NCBI RefSeq assembly: GCF_024753255.1
Contig: NZ_JANUHA010000015.1
Location: 1-64,000 of the forward strand
Direction: 5' to 3'
Length of the DNA stretch: 64,000 bases
From: Massilia agri
Lineage (GTDB): Bacteria > Pseudomonadota > Gammaproteobacteria > Burkholderiales > Burkholderiaceae_D
Shown: in pieces, positions 8,702-16,420 of the stretch
How positions within the stretch are numbered: the stretch's first letter is position 1
Layout: every line of letters begins with the position of its first letter
Made by a program: the position numbers and the translations under genes
The notes under the pieces: generated by a model
What the model was told of the DNA's origin: nothing
Seen by the model: the letters and a program-made list of their open reading frames with translations, nothing else
Databases searched by the model: none

Positions 8702-8953
8702 ATGGGCCACGACATCAAGACTTTCAGGGAAGCCGCCGCGCTCTTGCTGCGCGTGTGGCGCGAATCGCGTGCATTCTTTCTCAGCATCGAGCTGTGGCTG
8801 ATGGTGCTGGTCGCCGGCGCCACCGTGGGCGGCGCCTGGCTGGCCGTGATGGGGAGTGGCTGGAGCCTGCTCGCCCTTGGTTTCGCGACCGGCTATGTGG
8901 CCACGCGCACGACGCTGCACATGAAGCGCATCCTTGCGTGGCCCTTCATCTAG
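8702..8953 (+). CDS. Small hypothetical membrane protein
   Basis: The protein has 83 residues. The start at ATG 8702 is chosen because the N-terminus MGHDIKTFREAA precedes two hydrophobic segments (roughly residues 27-46 and 48-64), and longer in-frame starts run through the terminator-like hairpin. It has no cysteines and no recognised motif. It lies after the hairpin, so it probably has its own promoter. Function unknown. Confidence 0.6.
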   Translation: MGHDIKTFREAAALLLRVWRESRAFFLSIELWLMVLVAGATVGGAWLAVMGSGWSLLALGFATGYVATRTTLHMKRILAWPFI

Positions 8954-8963
8954 CCACTGCTTC

Positions 8964-9090
8964 GTAGGGTGGTCGGCTCTGCCGACCGCGCGTTCGAACG
9001 GTCTCTGAGCAGCACATCATCTGATCGAAGGGGAGCTGAACGCGCGGTCGGCATAGCGTGGTCCAGTCCACTGGACTGGACCACCCCTAC
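8964..9090. repeat. Dispersed intergenic inverted repeat, copy 1
   Basis: The element begins GTAGGGTGGTC (8964-8974) and ends GACCACCCCTAC (9079-9090), near-perfect complements. Inside is a second pair, CCGACCGCGCGTTC near 8983 and GAACGCGCGGTCGG near 9038, flanking a variable centre. The same architecture with different stem bases occurs at 63904-64000. It sits between two convergent genes (stops at 8953 and 9096). It has no open reading frame, so it is best described as a MITE- or REP-like element. Confidence 0.72.
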
Positions 9091-9095
9091 GGGTT

Positions 9096-9998
9096 TCAGG
9101 GCGCGGCCAGGAAGGCCTTGAGCTCGCCCTGGAAGCGCTGCGGCTGGTCCCACATGATGAAGTGGGCGCTGTCCGGGATGCGTTTCAGCGTCAGCTGCTT
9201 CACCGGCGCGTACGCGTTTCGATAGACGTAGTCGAACTGCTCCGCCGGGATCGGCACGGTCTTCGGCTGCACGTAGAGCACGGTGACCGGCTTGCTGATT
9301 TTCGAGAGCTCGGGGATCAGGTTGGTCACAAGGAGTTCGCGGAAGGCGCGCGTGCTCACGCCCGCGTCGCTCTTCATCGAATCGTCGATGGCGCCGGCGC
9401 GCATCGCCTCGGTGTCGACCATGCCGGCGATGGTCGCGTTGGCGTTCTGGCGGCGCTGTTCAGGGCTGGCCGCCAGGTTGCCGGCCGCGATCGCGTCGGC
9501 CACTGCCGCCACCTTCTCGGGACCGGCGCCGGGGCCGGCGAAGAAGGCGCCGAGATAGGGATGCATGTCGACCACCATCAGCTTCGACAGCGCATCCGGA
9601 TGGCGCGCGGCCAGCATCATGCCCATGGTGCCGCCCATCGAGTGGCCGATCACGGCCGGCTGCTTCAAACCCGCCTCCCTGATGTAGCGCGCGATCTCCT
9701 CGGCCACCGGCGCCGCCACATCGCCTTCCTTGTTGCCGCCCACCGGCTGGCCGGCGAAGCCCGACAGCTGCACCAGGTGGTAGCGGTAGCCGGGCAGCGC
9801 GGCCACGGTCGTGGCCCAGGCGCGCGGCGAGGAATTCAGGCCGGGGATCAGGACCACGTCGGGGCCGGAACCCTCGGTGGTGACGGTGATGCGGCCTGAT
9901 TCGAAGGGGGCGGCGAATGCCTGCGCCAGCGGCAGGACGGCGATGAGGGCGGCGGCCGCGCCGAGCATGGAGCGGCGCGGGAAGGAAGGATGGCGCAT
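9096..9998 (-). CDS. Secreted alpha/beta hydrolase
   Basis: The protein has 300 residues. MRHPSFPRRSMLGAAAALIA begins a signal peptide with paired arginines ending near AFAAP. The fold signatures are an IPGLNSSPRAW oxyanion region, the nucleophile elbow GHSMGG with Ser120, an acid in the VVDMHPY or later LYVQP region, and His in DSAHFIMWDQP near residue 280. It is probably a periplasmic esterase, lipase or related hydrolase; the substrate cannot be read from sequence. It converges on the small membrane protein gene across the inverted repeat. Confidence 0.85.
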   Translation of the reverse strand: MRHPSFPRRSMLGAAAALIAVLPLAQAFAAPFESGRITVTTEGSGPDVVLIPGLNSSPRAWATTVAALPGYRYHLVQLSGFAGQPVGGNKEGDVAAPVAEEIARYIREAGLKQPAVIGHSMGGTMGMMLAARHPDALSKLMVVDMHPYLGAFFAGPGAGPEKVAAVADAIAAGNLAASPEQRRQNANATIAGMVDTEAMRAGAIDDSMKSDAGVSTRAFRELLVTNLIPELSKISKPVTVLYVQPKTVPIPAEQFDYVYRNAYAPVKQLTLKRIPDSAHFIMWDQPQRFQGELKAFLAAP

Positions 9999-10040
9999 GC
10001 GAAGAATCCCCTGGTTGTCGTGCCGGCCATCATAGCAGCG

Positions 10041-10059
10041 CCCGGCCGTGGTGGCCGGG
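10041..10059 (-). terminator. GC-rich hairpin after the redoxin gene
   Basis: CCCGGCC and GGCCGGG form a perfect seven-base stem around a five-base loop. It lies 30-48 bases past the redoxin stop on the minus strand. No T tract follows, so termination is uncertain. It also lies just upstream of the hydrolase start at 9998. Confidence 0.3.
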
Positions 10060-10088
10060 GCGGGGATGCGATTATCCCGCTCGCATGG

Positions 10089-10697
10089 TCAGCCGTACTT
10101 GACCGAGCAGCCGTAGGGCTTGGTCACGGCCTGGGCCAGGGGCTTGCCGGCCAGCGAATCGTCGATGGCCTGGACCACGTAGTTGGTGGCGGTCTTGATG
10201 TCGGCCGGGTTGGCGGTCGGCTTGCTGTCGATGGCGCCGGCGTAGACCAGCTTGCCGCTCGGATCGATCAGGTACATGTGCGGCGTGGTGCGGGCGCCGT
10301 AGGCCTTGCCGATCGCGCCGCCGACGTCCATGACGGTCACGGTTGGCGCCGCGCCCTTCGCCTTCAGCCAGTCGTTCACGGCCGCCGCCTTGGCGTTGCG
10401 GTCGCCGCTATCGGCGCTGGTGCTCACCGCCACCCACGCGACGCCCTTGCCGGCCGCGTATTTCTGCGTGCCGGGCATGTTGCCGCCGTCGTAGTGCTTC
10501 TTCACGAAGGGGCACTCGGGATTGATCCATTCCATGACCACGTACTTGCCCTTGAACTGGCTGAGCGAGACCGGCTTGCCGGTGCTGTCGGTGCCGGAGA
10601 AGGCCGGGGCCTGCTGGCCGACGACGGCTTCGGCGTGGGCGGCGCCGGCCAGCAGCATGCCGGCGGCGATCAGGGAGCTTGCGATGGTGCGCTTCAT
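10089..10697 (-). CDS. Secreted redoxin (AhpC/TSA-like thioredoxin-fold protein)
   Basis: The start is ATG 10697, with AAGGAGG seven bases upstream; an in-frame upstream extension lacks a signal peptide. The 202-residue product has a clear signal peptide (MKRTIASSLIAAGMLLAGAAHA). The thioredoxin-fold active site is NPECPFVKKHY, with one cysteine (Cys62) instead of CxxC. A second cysteine lies in the C-terminal tail PYGCSVKYG (Cys197). It is therefore likely a periplasmic peroxiredoxin-like or thiol-exchange protein that may form a Cys62-Cys197 bond. It starts 50 bases after the DsbD-like gene, the likely periplasmic electron donor. Confidence 0.88.
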   Translation of the reverse strand: MKRTIASSLIAAGMLLAGAAHAEAVVGQQAPAFSGTDSTGKPVSLSQFKGKYVVMEWINPECPFVKKHYDGGNMPGTQKYAAGKGVAWVAVSTSADSGDRNAKAAAVNDWLKAKGAAPTVTVMDVGGAIGKAYGARTTPHMYLIDPSGKLVYAGAIDSKPTANPADIKTATNYVVQAIDDSLAGKPLAQAVTKPYGCSVKYG

Positions 10698-10746
10698 GGA
10701 ATCCTCCTTGGGTTGGTCTGACTGCACGTTAAACAGCAAACAGCGA

Positions 10747-12846
10747 TCAAGGCGCCGCGAGCGCCTGCCTTACCTCGTCCACGCTCGGCAGTTCAGACAG
10801 CAGCGTGGGCTGCCCGGCGCCGTCTCGGTAGACCGCGTACACCGGCACGCCGCTGCGTCCGAGTTCCTTCAGTGCCTGCGTGATCGATTCGTCGCGCCGG
10901 GTCCAGTCGGCGCGCAGCAGGAGCACGTTCCTGGCGCGCAAATCCTGCAGCAGGCCCGGATCGGCCAGGGTGGTGCGCTTGTTGTACTGGCAGGTCACGC
11001 ACCAGGCGGCGGTGAAATCGACGAACACCGGGCGTCCCGCCTGGCGCGCGTCCTGCACCGCCTGGGGCGACCAGGCCTGCCATCCGCCCTCCGCATTGGC
11101 GCCGGCCGCCACGGGCGCCTGGCGCAGCGCCGGCCACGACCAGCTCGCGGCGCCTGCGAGGACGATGGCGGCCGCGCCGATGCCGATCCAGCGGCCGGCG
11201 CTGCGCTTCGCCGGGATCCCCAGCACCCACAGCGCGAACGCGGCGGCCAGCAGCAGGCCCAGGAGGGCGGCGACGGCGTCGATGCCGGCCTGCTGGCCGA
11301 GCACCCACAGCAGCCAGACGACGGTGGCGAACATCGGGAAGGCCATGACGGTCTTGAAGCGCGCCATCCACGGCCCAGGGCGCGGCAGCAGGCGGGCGAC
11401 GCCGGGGAAGAGGCTGGCGGCGAGGTAGGGCGCGGCCATGCCGGCTCCCAGCGCCGCGAACACCGACAATGCCTGCGGCGCGGGCCAGGACAGCGCGGCG
11501 CCCAGGGCCGCTCCCATGAAGGGCGCGGTACAGGGCGAGGCGACGGCCACCGCCAGCACGCCGGTGAGGAAGTCGTCCGCCACGGGATTGCTGGCGCGTG
11601 CGTTGACGATGCGGCTCGGCAGGAAGTGGCGGAATTCGAAGAGTCCGGCCAGGTTCAGGCCGATCAGGGTGAACAGGATGGCGAGCGCCGCCACGAACAG
11701 GGGCGACTGCAGCTGGAAGCCCCAGCCCAGCTGCTCGCCGCTGGCGCGCAGGAGCAGCAGCAGCGCGGCCAGCAGCAGGAAGGAGACGATCACGCCCACC
11801 GTGTAGGCGATGCCGCCCGCGACGATCCGCCGGCGCTGCCCGCCATGCTGGGCGAAGCCGAGCACTTTCAGGGACAGCACCGGGAACACGCAGGGCATCA
11901 GGTTGAGGATGGCGCCGCCGAGGAAGGCGAAGACAAGCACGAGGAGCCAGGACTGGTCGGCCGGCGGTGCGGTGGCGGGTGCGGCTGCGACGACCGGCGG
12001 CGCGGCCGCCGCCCCCGCCTGCGGCCATGCGCCTGCGATCGGAAAACCGATGCGGATGCCGGGCGTCCCATGCTCCGCCGTCAGCACCGCATCCATCGCC
12101 GCGGGACTGTCGCTGCGCTGGGCGGACAGGGGCGCGCGCAGCTCCAGCTGCTGCCCCTTCCAGGCCTGGCCGAGCGGCGCCGGGTGGTCGAACACCGCCC
12201 CGTTCTCAGGGAACAGCTGCACCTGCCTGCCGCGCCAGGCGGGCGGCAGGCCGGTGACCTCGATCAGCAGCGCCTGGCCGTCGAGGCGCGCGCTGGCGCG
12301 GGCGCCGGTGTCCTGGCGCGGCATGGCGGCGAAGGCGCGCTCGAACAGCGCGGCATGCTCCGCCTGTGGCGCTGCCTGCACCAGCAGATCGAGTTCGGCG
12401 AATTCGGGAATGCAGACTTCTTCGCAGATCAGGAAATCGGCGCGCAGCCTGACCGGGGCCGGCCCGCCCTGGTAAGCGGCTGGCACGGTGAGGCGTACCG
12501 GCAGCAGCAGGTCGCCGTCATAGCCATAGTTCATCAGGGGGCCGAGCGGCAGCTGCTTCGGCGTCGGCCAGGCGATGTCGCCGGCGGCGAAGCCGGCCGG
12601 CAGGGTCCAGGCCAGGGTGGTCGGCAGGCCGGAGTCGCCCGGGTTGCGCCAGTAGGTATGCCAGTGGGGCTGGTGCTCGATGCGCAGGCCGAGCCAGACC
12701 GTGCCGCCTGCCTTGATGCCGTCCGGCGCATGCACCAGCAGGCTGGCGCGCGCGTGGCCGGTGTCGGCCGACGGCGCGGCCTGGGCCCAGCCACTCAAGA
12801 GGGCGCAGGCAAAGGCCAGCAGCAGGTGCAGCAATGGTGCAAGCAT
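10747..12846 (-). CDS. DsbD-like membrane thiol:disulfide reductase
   Basis: The start is ATG 12846, which gives a good signal peptide (MLAPLLHLLLAFACALLSGWAQA); the frame is open further upstream without one. The product has about 699 residues. Domains in order: a periplasmic DsbD-alpha/ScsB-like domain with the pair ICEEVC, a multi-span DsbD membrane domain with cysteines in NLMPCVFPVLSLK and ASPCTAPFMG, and a C-terminal thioredoxin domain with CVTC in TAAWCVTCQYNKRTTL. Such proteins carry electrons from cytoplasmic thioredoxin to periplasmic thiol proteins. The redoxin gene follows in the same direction. Confidence 0.9.
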   Translation of the reverse strand: MLAPLLHLLLAFACALLSGWAQAAPSADTGHARASLLVHAPDGIKAGGTVWLGLRIEHQPHWHTYWRNPGDSGLPTTLAWTLPAGFAAGDIAWPTPKQLPLGPLMNYGYDGDLLLPVRLTVPAAYQGGPAPVRLRADFLICEEVCIPEFAELDLLVQAAPQAEHAALFERAFAAMPRQDTGARASARLDGQALLIEVTGLPPAWRGRQVQLFPENGAVFDHPAPLGQAWKGQQLELRAPLSAQRSDSPAAMDAVLTAEHGTPGIRIGFPIAGAWPQAGAAAAPPVVAAAPATAPPADQSWLLVLVFAFLGGAILNLMPCVFPVLSLKVLGFAQHGGQRRRIVAGGIAYTVGVIVSFLLLAALLLLLRASGEQLGWGFQLQSPLFVAALAILFTLIGLNLAGLFEFRHFLPSRIVNARASNPVADDFLTGVLAVAVASPCTAPFMGAALGAALSWPAPQALSVFAALGAGMAAPYLAASLFPGVARLLPRPGPWMARFKTVMAFPMFATVVWLLWVLGQQAGIDAVAALLGLLLAAAFALWVLGIPAKRSAGRWIGIGAAAIVLAGAASWSWPALRQAPVAAGANAEGGWQAWSPQAVQDARQAGRPVFVDFTAAWCVTCQYNKRTTLADPGLLQDLRARNVLLLRADWTRRDESITQALKELGRSGVPVYAVYRDGAGQPTLLSELPSVDEVRQALAAP

Positions 12847-12962
12847 CTTGTCGTCCCCGATTGGATGGCGTGGCGCAGCCATCTTATCAGGAACGAATGA
12901 CAAAAAATCACGGACAGCCGCCCGGTTTGTTGCAAATTTGTTTCAGCGGTTTCGGCTGTTCG

Positions 12963-14960
12963 TCAGGGCGGCAGGCGATAGCGTTGCTCACGGTAGAGCA
13001 GCGACGGCAGCATGACGTGGGCCATGGCCCGCTCGACCTGGGCCCGGCTTGGCTTGCCGGCATAGGGGTCGAGCGTGCCGCCGGCGGCGTCGTAGCGGCC
13101 CAGCAGTGCGGGCTGGCCGGGACGCAGGATGGTTGCCGAGGACCCTTCCAGGTAGGCAAACAGATTGTTGAACTGGATGAGGGCGCGGCCCGGCGTTTCG
13201 CTGTCGCGCACGAAGTCGCGGCCGATCATCGGGTGGGTGCTCGAGACGCCCAGCAGCGACAGCAGGGTCGGGGCCAGGTCGATCTGGCTGGCGATGGTGC
13301 GGATGCGCTTCGGTTCGATGTCGGCGCCGAGGATCAGGCCGGGGATGTGGAATTTTTTCACCGGCACCAGGGCATTGCCGTAGACCCGGTTGTCGTGGTC
13401 GGCCACGATCAGGAAGACGGTGTCCTTCCAGTAGTCCTGCCGCTTCGCGGCGCGGATGAATTTGCCGAGCGCGTAGTCGGCGTACTTGACCGCGTTGTTG
13501 ACGGTCTGCTTCGGCTGCTCGTGCAGGGCGATCTTCCCGTCCGGGAATTCGAAGGGCTCGTGGTTGGAGGAGGTGAAGATCAGGCTGAAGAAGGGCTTGC
13601 CGGCCGCATGCAGGTCGTGCAGGCGTTCGAGCGACTTGTCGAACAGGTCTTCGTCCGAGGCGCCCCAGCTGCCGACGAAATCCGGCTGCATCTCGCCGAT
13701 GTCGACCACCTTCGCGACGCCGTTTCCGGTGAAGAAGCTGCGCATATTGTCGAAGTGGGCTTCGCCGCCGTAGACGAATTCGGTGTGGTAGCCCGCGCGT
13801 CCCAGGCCTTCGGCCAGGGTGTAGAAATTCTGCTGCGCCAGCGAGAGCTTGACCACGCTGCGCGCCGGCGTCGGCGCATAGCCGGCCATCACCGCCTCGA
13901 TGCCGCGCACCGAGCGGGTACCGGTCGCGTAGAGCTGCTCGAACCACCAGCCTTCGTTCTTGAGCTTTTCCAGTTCCGGCGTGACCGGCAGGCCGCCGAG
14001 CGACTCCACGAAGGTGGCGCCCAGGCTTTCCTGCAGGACGATCACGAGGTTCAGCGGGCGCGCGCGGGCGATTGCGGCAGCCTGGTGGTGCAGGGTGGGA
14101 AGCTGGGCGTCCGGGAAGCGCGCCTCGCGCAGCCAGGGCGCGCTGCGCACCTGTTCCAGGATTCTTTCGCGCGGGAGCGCGCCGTAGATTTCGGAGGATT
14201 GTGATTCCTTCCGCATGGCGCCGATGGCGTCCAGCACCGACCAGCCGGAATTGATGATCAGCGAGTTGACCAGGGAGTCGCCGGTGAGGGCGAACAGGGC
14301 CGGGTTGGCGGGGCGGTGGCCAAGCGTCGAGCGCACCCCCATGAAGACCACCAGGCAGACCAGGGGCCAGAACAGCAGCAGGCGGCGCGCCGGCCACATG
14401 CCCATGCCGCTTGACGCGCGGCGCAGCAGGGCGAACAGCCCGGCGCCGAGGACGATGGTGAAGCCGGCACCGAGGATCAGGGCGGCGCGAAAGCCGTTCC
14501 ACAGCGTGGCGAACACCTCGCGCGGATAGCCGAGGTATTCGACGAAGAGCCGGTTCGGGCGCACGTCGTACTGCAGGATGAACTGCGGCGAGGACAGCTC
14601 CATGAAGACGATGAACACCAGGGCGAGCGTGGCCCAGGCCAGGGTCGCCGTGCGCCAGAAGCCGGCCGCGAAGCGGTGCGCGAACAGGGGCGCGACCAGC
14701 AGTGGGACGGCGGCGAAGTAGCCGAGCAGGATCAGGTCGGCGCGCACGCCCTGCAGGAAGAGGGTGGCCGCGATGCCGGTGGCCTGCACCCGGTCCCACT
14801 GCCAGGCGACGAGAAACAGGCGCGAGAGCGAGAGGATCGCCAGGCCCACCACGACCATCTGCAGCACCCCGGCATAGGGACCGGCCCACAAGGTGAAGCG
14901 CGCGAGCCAGGTGGCGGGAAGGGAAGAACGGGCGGGTGCGCCGGATGCTGGAAGGGCCAT
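12963..14960 (-). CDS. LTA synthase/phosphoglycerol transferase-like sulfatase-fold membrane enzyme
   Basis: The protein has 665 residues with about five N-terminal membrane spans and then an extracytoplasmic alkaline-phosphatase-fold domain. The family residues are visible: IVLQESLGATFVESLGG (metal-binding Glu), the nucleophile Thr in ATGTRSVRGIEAVMAGY, SNHEPFEFPDG and VADHDNRVYGNAL. Family members move phosphoglycerol or phosphoethanolamine groups from lipids to glycans or other envelope acceptors. In a Gram-negative cell the acceptor may be periplasmic glucan or LPS; this is inferred. There is 116 bases between its stop and the DsbD-like start, with no clear terminator. Confidence 0.88.
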   Translation of the reverse strand: MALPASGAPARSSLPATWLARFTLWAGPYAGVLQMVVVGLAILSLSRLFLVAWQWDRVQATGIAATLFLQGVRADLILLGYFAAVPLLVAPLFAHRFAAGFWRTATLAWATLALVFIVFMELSSPQFILQYDVRPNRLFVEYLGYPREVFATLWNGFRAALILGAGFTIVLGAGLFALLRRASSGMGMWPARRLLLFWPLVCLVVFMGVRSTLGHRPANPALFALTGDSLVNSLIINSGWSVLDAIGAMRKESQSSEIYGALPRERILEQVRSAPWLREARFPDAQLPTLHHQAAAIARARPLNLVIVLQESLGATFVESLGGLPVTPELEKLKNEGWWFEQLYATGTRSVRGIEAVMAGYAPTPARSVVKLSLAQQNFYTLAEGLGRAGYHTEFVYGGEAHFDNMRSFFTGNGVAKVVDIGEMQPDFVGSWGASDEDLFDKSLERLHDLHAAGKPFFSLIFTSSNHEPFEFPDGKIALHEQPKQTVNNAVKYADYALGKFIRAAKRQDYWKDTVFLIVADHDNRVYGNALVPVKKFHIPGLILGADIEPKRIRTIASQIDLAPTLLSLLGVSSTHPMIGRDFVRDSETPGRALIQFNNLFAYLEGSSATILRPGQPALLGRYDAAGGTLDPYAGKPSRAQVERAMAHVMLPSLLYREQRYRLPP

Positions 14961-15167
14961 GGAAACCGGTAGATGAGCCTGTCACGTGGAGCGCGACGCC
15001 ATGCGGCACCGCACCATCGAAGCATTGCCATGCGAAAGGACAATCTCCCTTCCATTCAGGCAATATGCACACGTGATGCTAGCCGGGCAAGGCTCAGCCT
15101 ACCGTTAGCCGGTTGTTAAATCCGCGTTAAGCGCAGGCGCGGCCCTTCCCGCCGCGCCCTTGGTCCC

Positions 15168-15512
15168 TCAGATATGACGTTCGCGCGCGTGCTTGTCGCA
15201 CTCTAGAGCGCAGCGCTCGCAGGCTGCCTGGCACTCGGCGCAGTGCTGGTGCATGGAGGCGTGCTTGGCGCATTCGGCCGCGCAGGCGCGGCAGACGTGG
15301 GCGCACAGGGCGCAGAAGTCGCCGTGGTGGGGCGAGCCGCGCGAGAGCGCCTTGAGGGTCGCCGCGCAGATGTCGGCGCAATCGAGGTTGATCGGAATGC
15401 AGCTGGTGTTGCCGTCGCGGACGTCACCGGCGACGCAGGCCTGGCAGGCGCGCAGGCACTCGGCGCAGGCGTCGATACAGGCCTGCATATTGCTCATTTC
15501 GGAATCGGCCAT
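15168..15512 (-). CDS. Cysteine-rich four-helix copper-storage protein (Csp-like, DUF326)
   Basis: ATG 15512 is chosen because AAGGAG (15524-15519) is six bases upstream; the ATG at 15518 would abut it. The 114-residue product contains 18 cysteines, mostly in CxxxC and CxxC steps along helices (ACIDACAECLRACQAC, CALCAHVCRACAAEC, CAECQAACERCALEC). This is the pattern of Csp proteins, whose four-helix bundles hold many Cu(I) ions through inward-facing thiols. There is no signal peptide, so a cytosolic Csp3-like form is expected. It lies just downstream of a haem-copper oxidase operon, suggesting a copper reserve or buffer for that enzyme (inference). Confidence 0.9.
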   Translation of the reverse strand: MADSEMSNMQACIDACAECLRACQACVAGDVRDGNTSCIPINLDCADICAATLKALSRGSPHHGDFCALCAHVCRACAAECAKHASMHQHCAECQAACERCALECDKHARERHI

Positions 15513-15625
15513 GCTCATCTCCTTGCTATGTTGGTAGCAATCTATCCTAGCGCAGTGCGCTCTGTCGGGCCGCTCGATACCGCACTGAAATTCGGATGGC
15601 GTTCTGTCTGGTTCGGACGGCCTGC

Positions 15626-16420
15626 TCAGCGCGCGGCGTAGTAGCGCGCCAGTTCGGCGATCTCGGCATCGTTCAGCTGCGCGACCGCATTGCGCATCTG
15701 GCGGTTGATGTCGTTGGCGCGGCGGCCGTCGCGGAAGGCCAGCATCTGGTCGCGCAGGTAGACTTCGGACAGGCCTTCGAGTACCGGCGTGGCGGGCCGC
15801 GCCGCGTGCGGGCTGTGGCAGGACGAGCAGGCGCCGACACTGCGCATCGGGTCGCCGTTACGCACCAGGCGCGGCGTTTCCGGCGCGGATGGCGCGATGT
15901 CGGCGATGCGCTCCCGTTCCAGCGAGGCGTAGTAGGCGGCGAGGTCGCGCATGTCCTGGTCGCTCAGGTTGGCCACCAGCGGCTGCATGATGGCGCTTTG
16001 CCGGTGGCCGGAGGCATAGTCGCGCAGCTGCTTGTAGGTGGAGGACGCTGGCTGGCCGGCCAGGTGCGGGGTGCCGGCCGGGCTGGTGCCGCGCGCGCCG
16101 TGGCACATGGTGCAAGCCATCGCCAGGGTGGCGCCCTTGCCGACCGAGGCAGCTTCGCCTGCTGACATCATCCGGGCGTGGACGATGACGCTGCTCGGGT
16201 AGCGCTGCTGCTCGCCCGGCAGGGCTGCAGCCTGGTAGGGGGCCGGCGCGCCGACGGCGCTGCAGATCGCTTCCCACATGCTCTGCATGGCATTGCGGGC
16301 GTGGGTCTTGGGCAGCCATACAAGACCGATGAAGGCGGCGATGGCGAAGATGACGAGGAGGGCCCCGAGGCTGACCGTGAACCAGCGGTTCTTCAGGGAG
16401 AACAGTTTGTCGTTGCTCAT
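15626..16420 (-). CDS. Membrane-anchored dihaem cytochrome c
   Basis: The protein has 264 residues starting at MSNDKLF, whose ATG overlaps the end of the oxidase subunit I gene by four bases. One N-terminal membrane span (around residues 15-37) is followed by two cytochrome c domains with haem sites CTMCH and CSSCH. Distal methionines are probably supplied by segments such as SAIMQPL and RDQMLAF. As the last gene of the operon it is probably an electron donor or fused-type cytochrome subunit for the class B oxidase. Confidence 0.88.
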   Translation of the reverse strand: MSNDKLFSLKNRWFTVSLGALLVIFAIAAFIGLVWLPKTHARNAMQSMWEAICSAVGAPAPYQAAALPGEQQRYPSSVIVHARMMSAGEAASVGKGATLAMACTMCHGARGTSPAGTPHLAGQPASSTYKQLRDYASGHRQSAIMQPLVANLSDQDMRDLAAYYASLERERIADIAPSAPETPRLVRNGDPMRSVGACSSCHSPHAARPATPVLEGLSEVYLRDQMLAFRDGRRANDINRQMRNAVAQLNDAEIAELARYYAAR

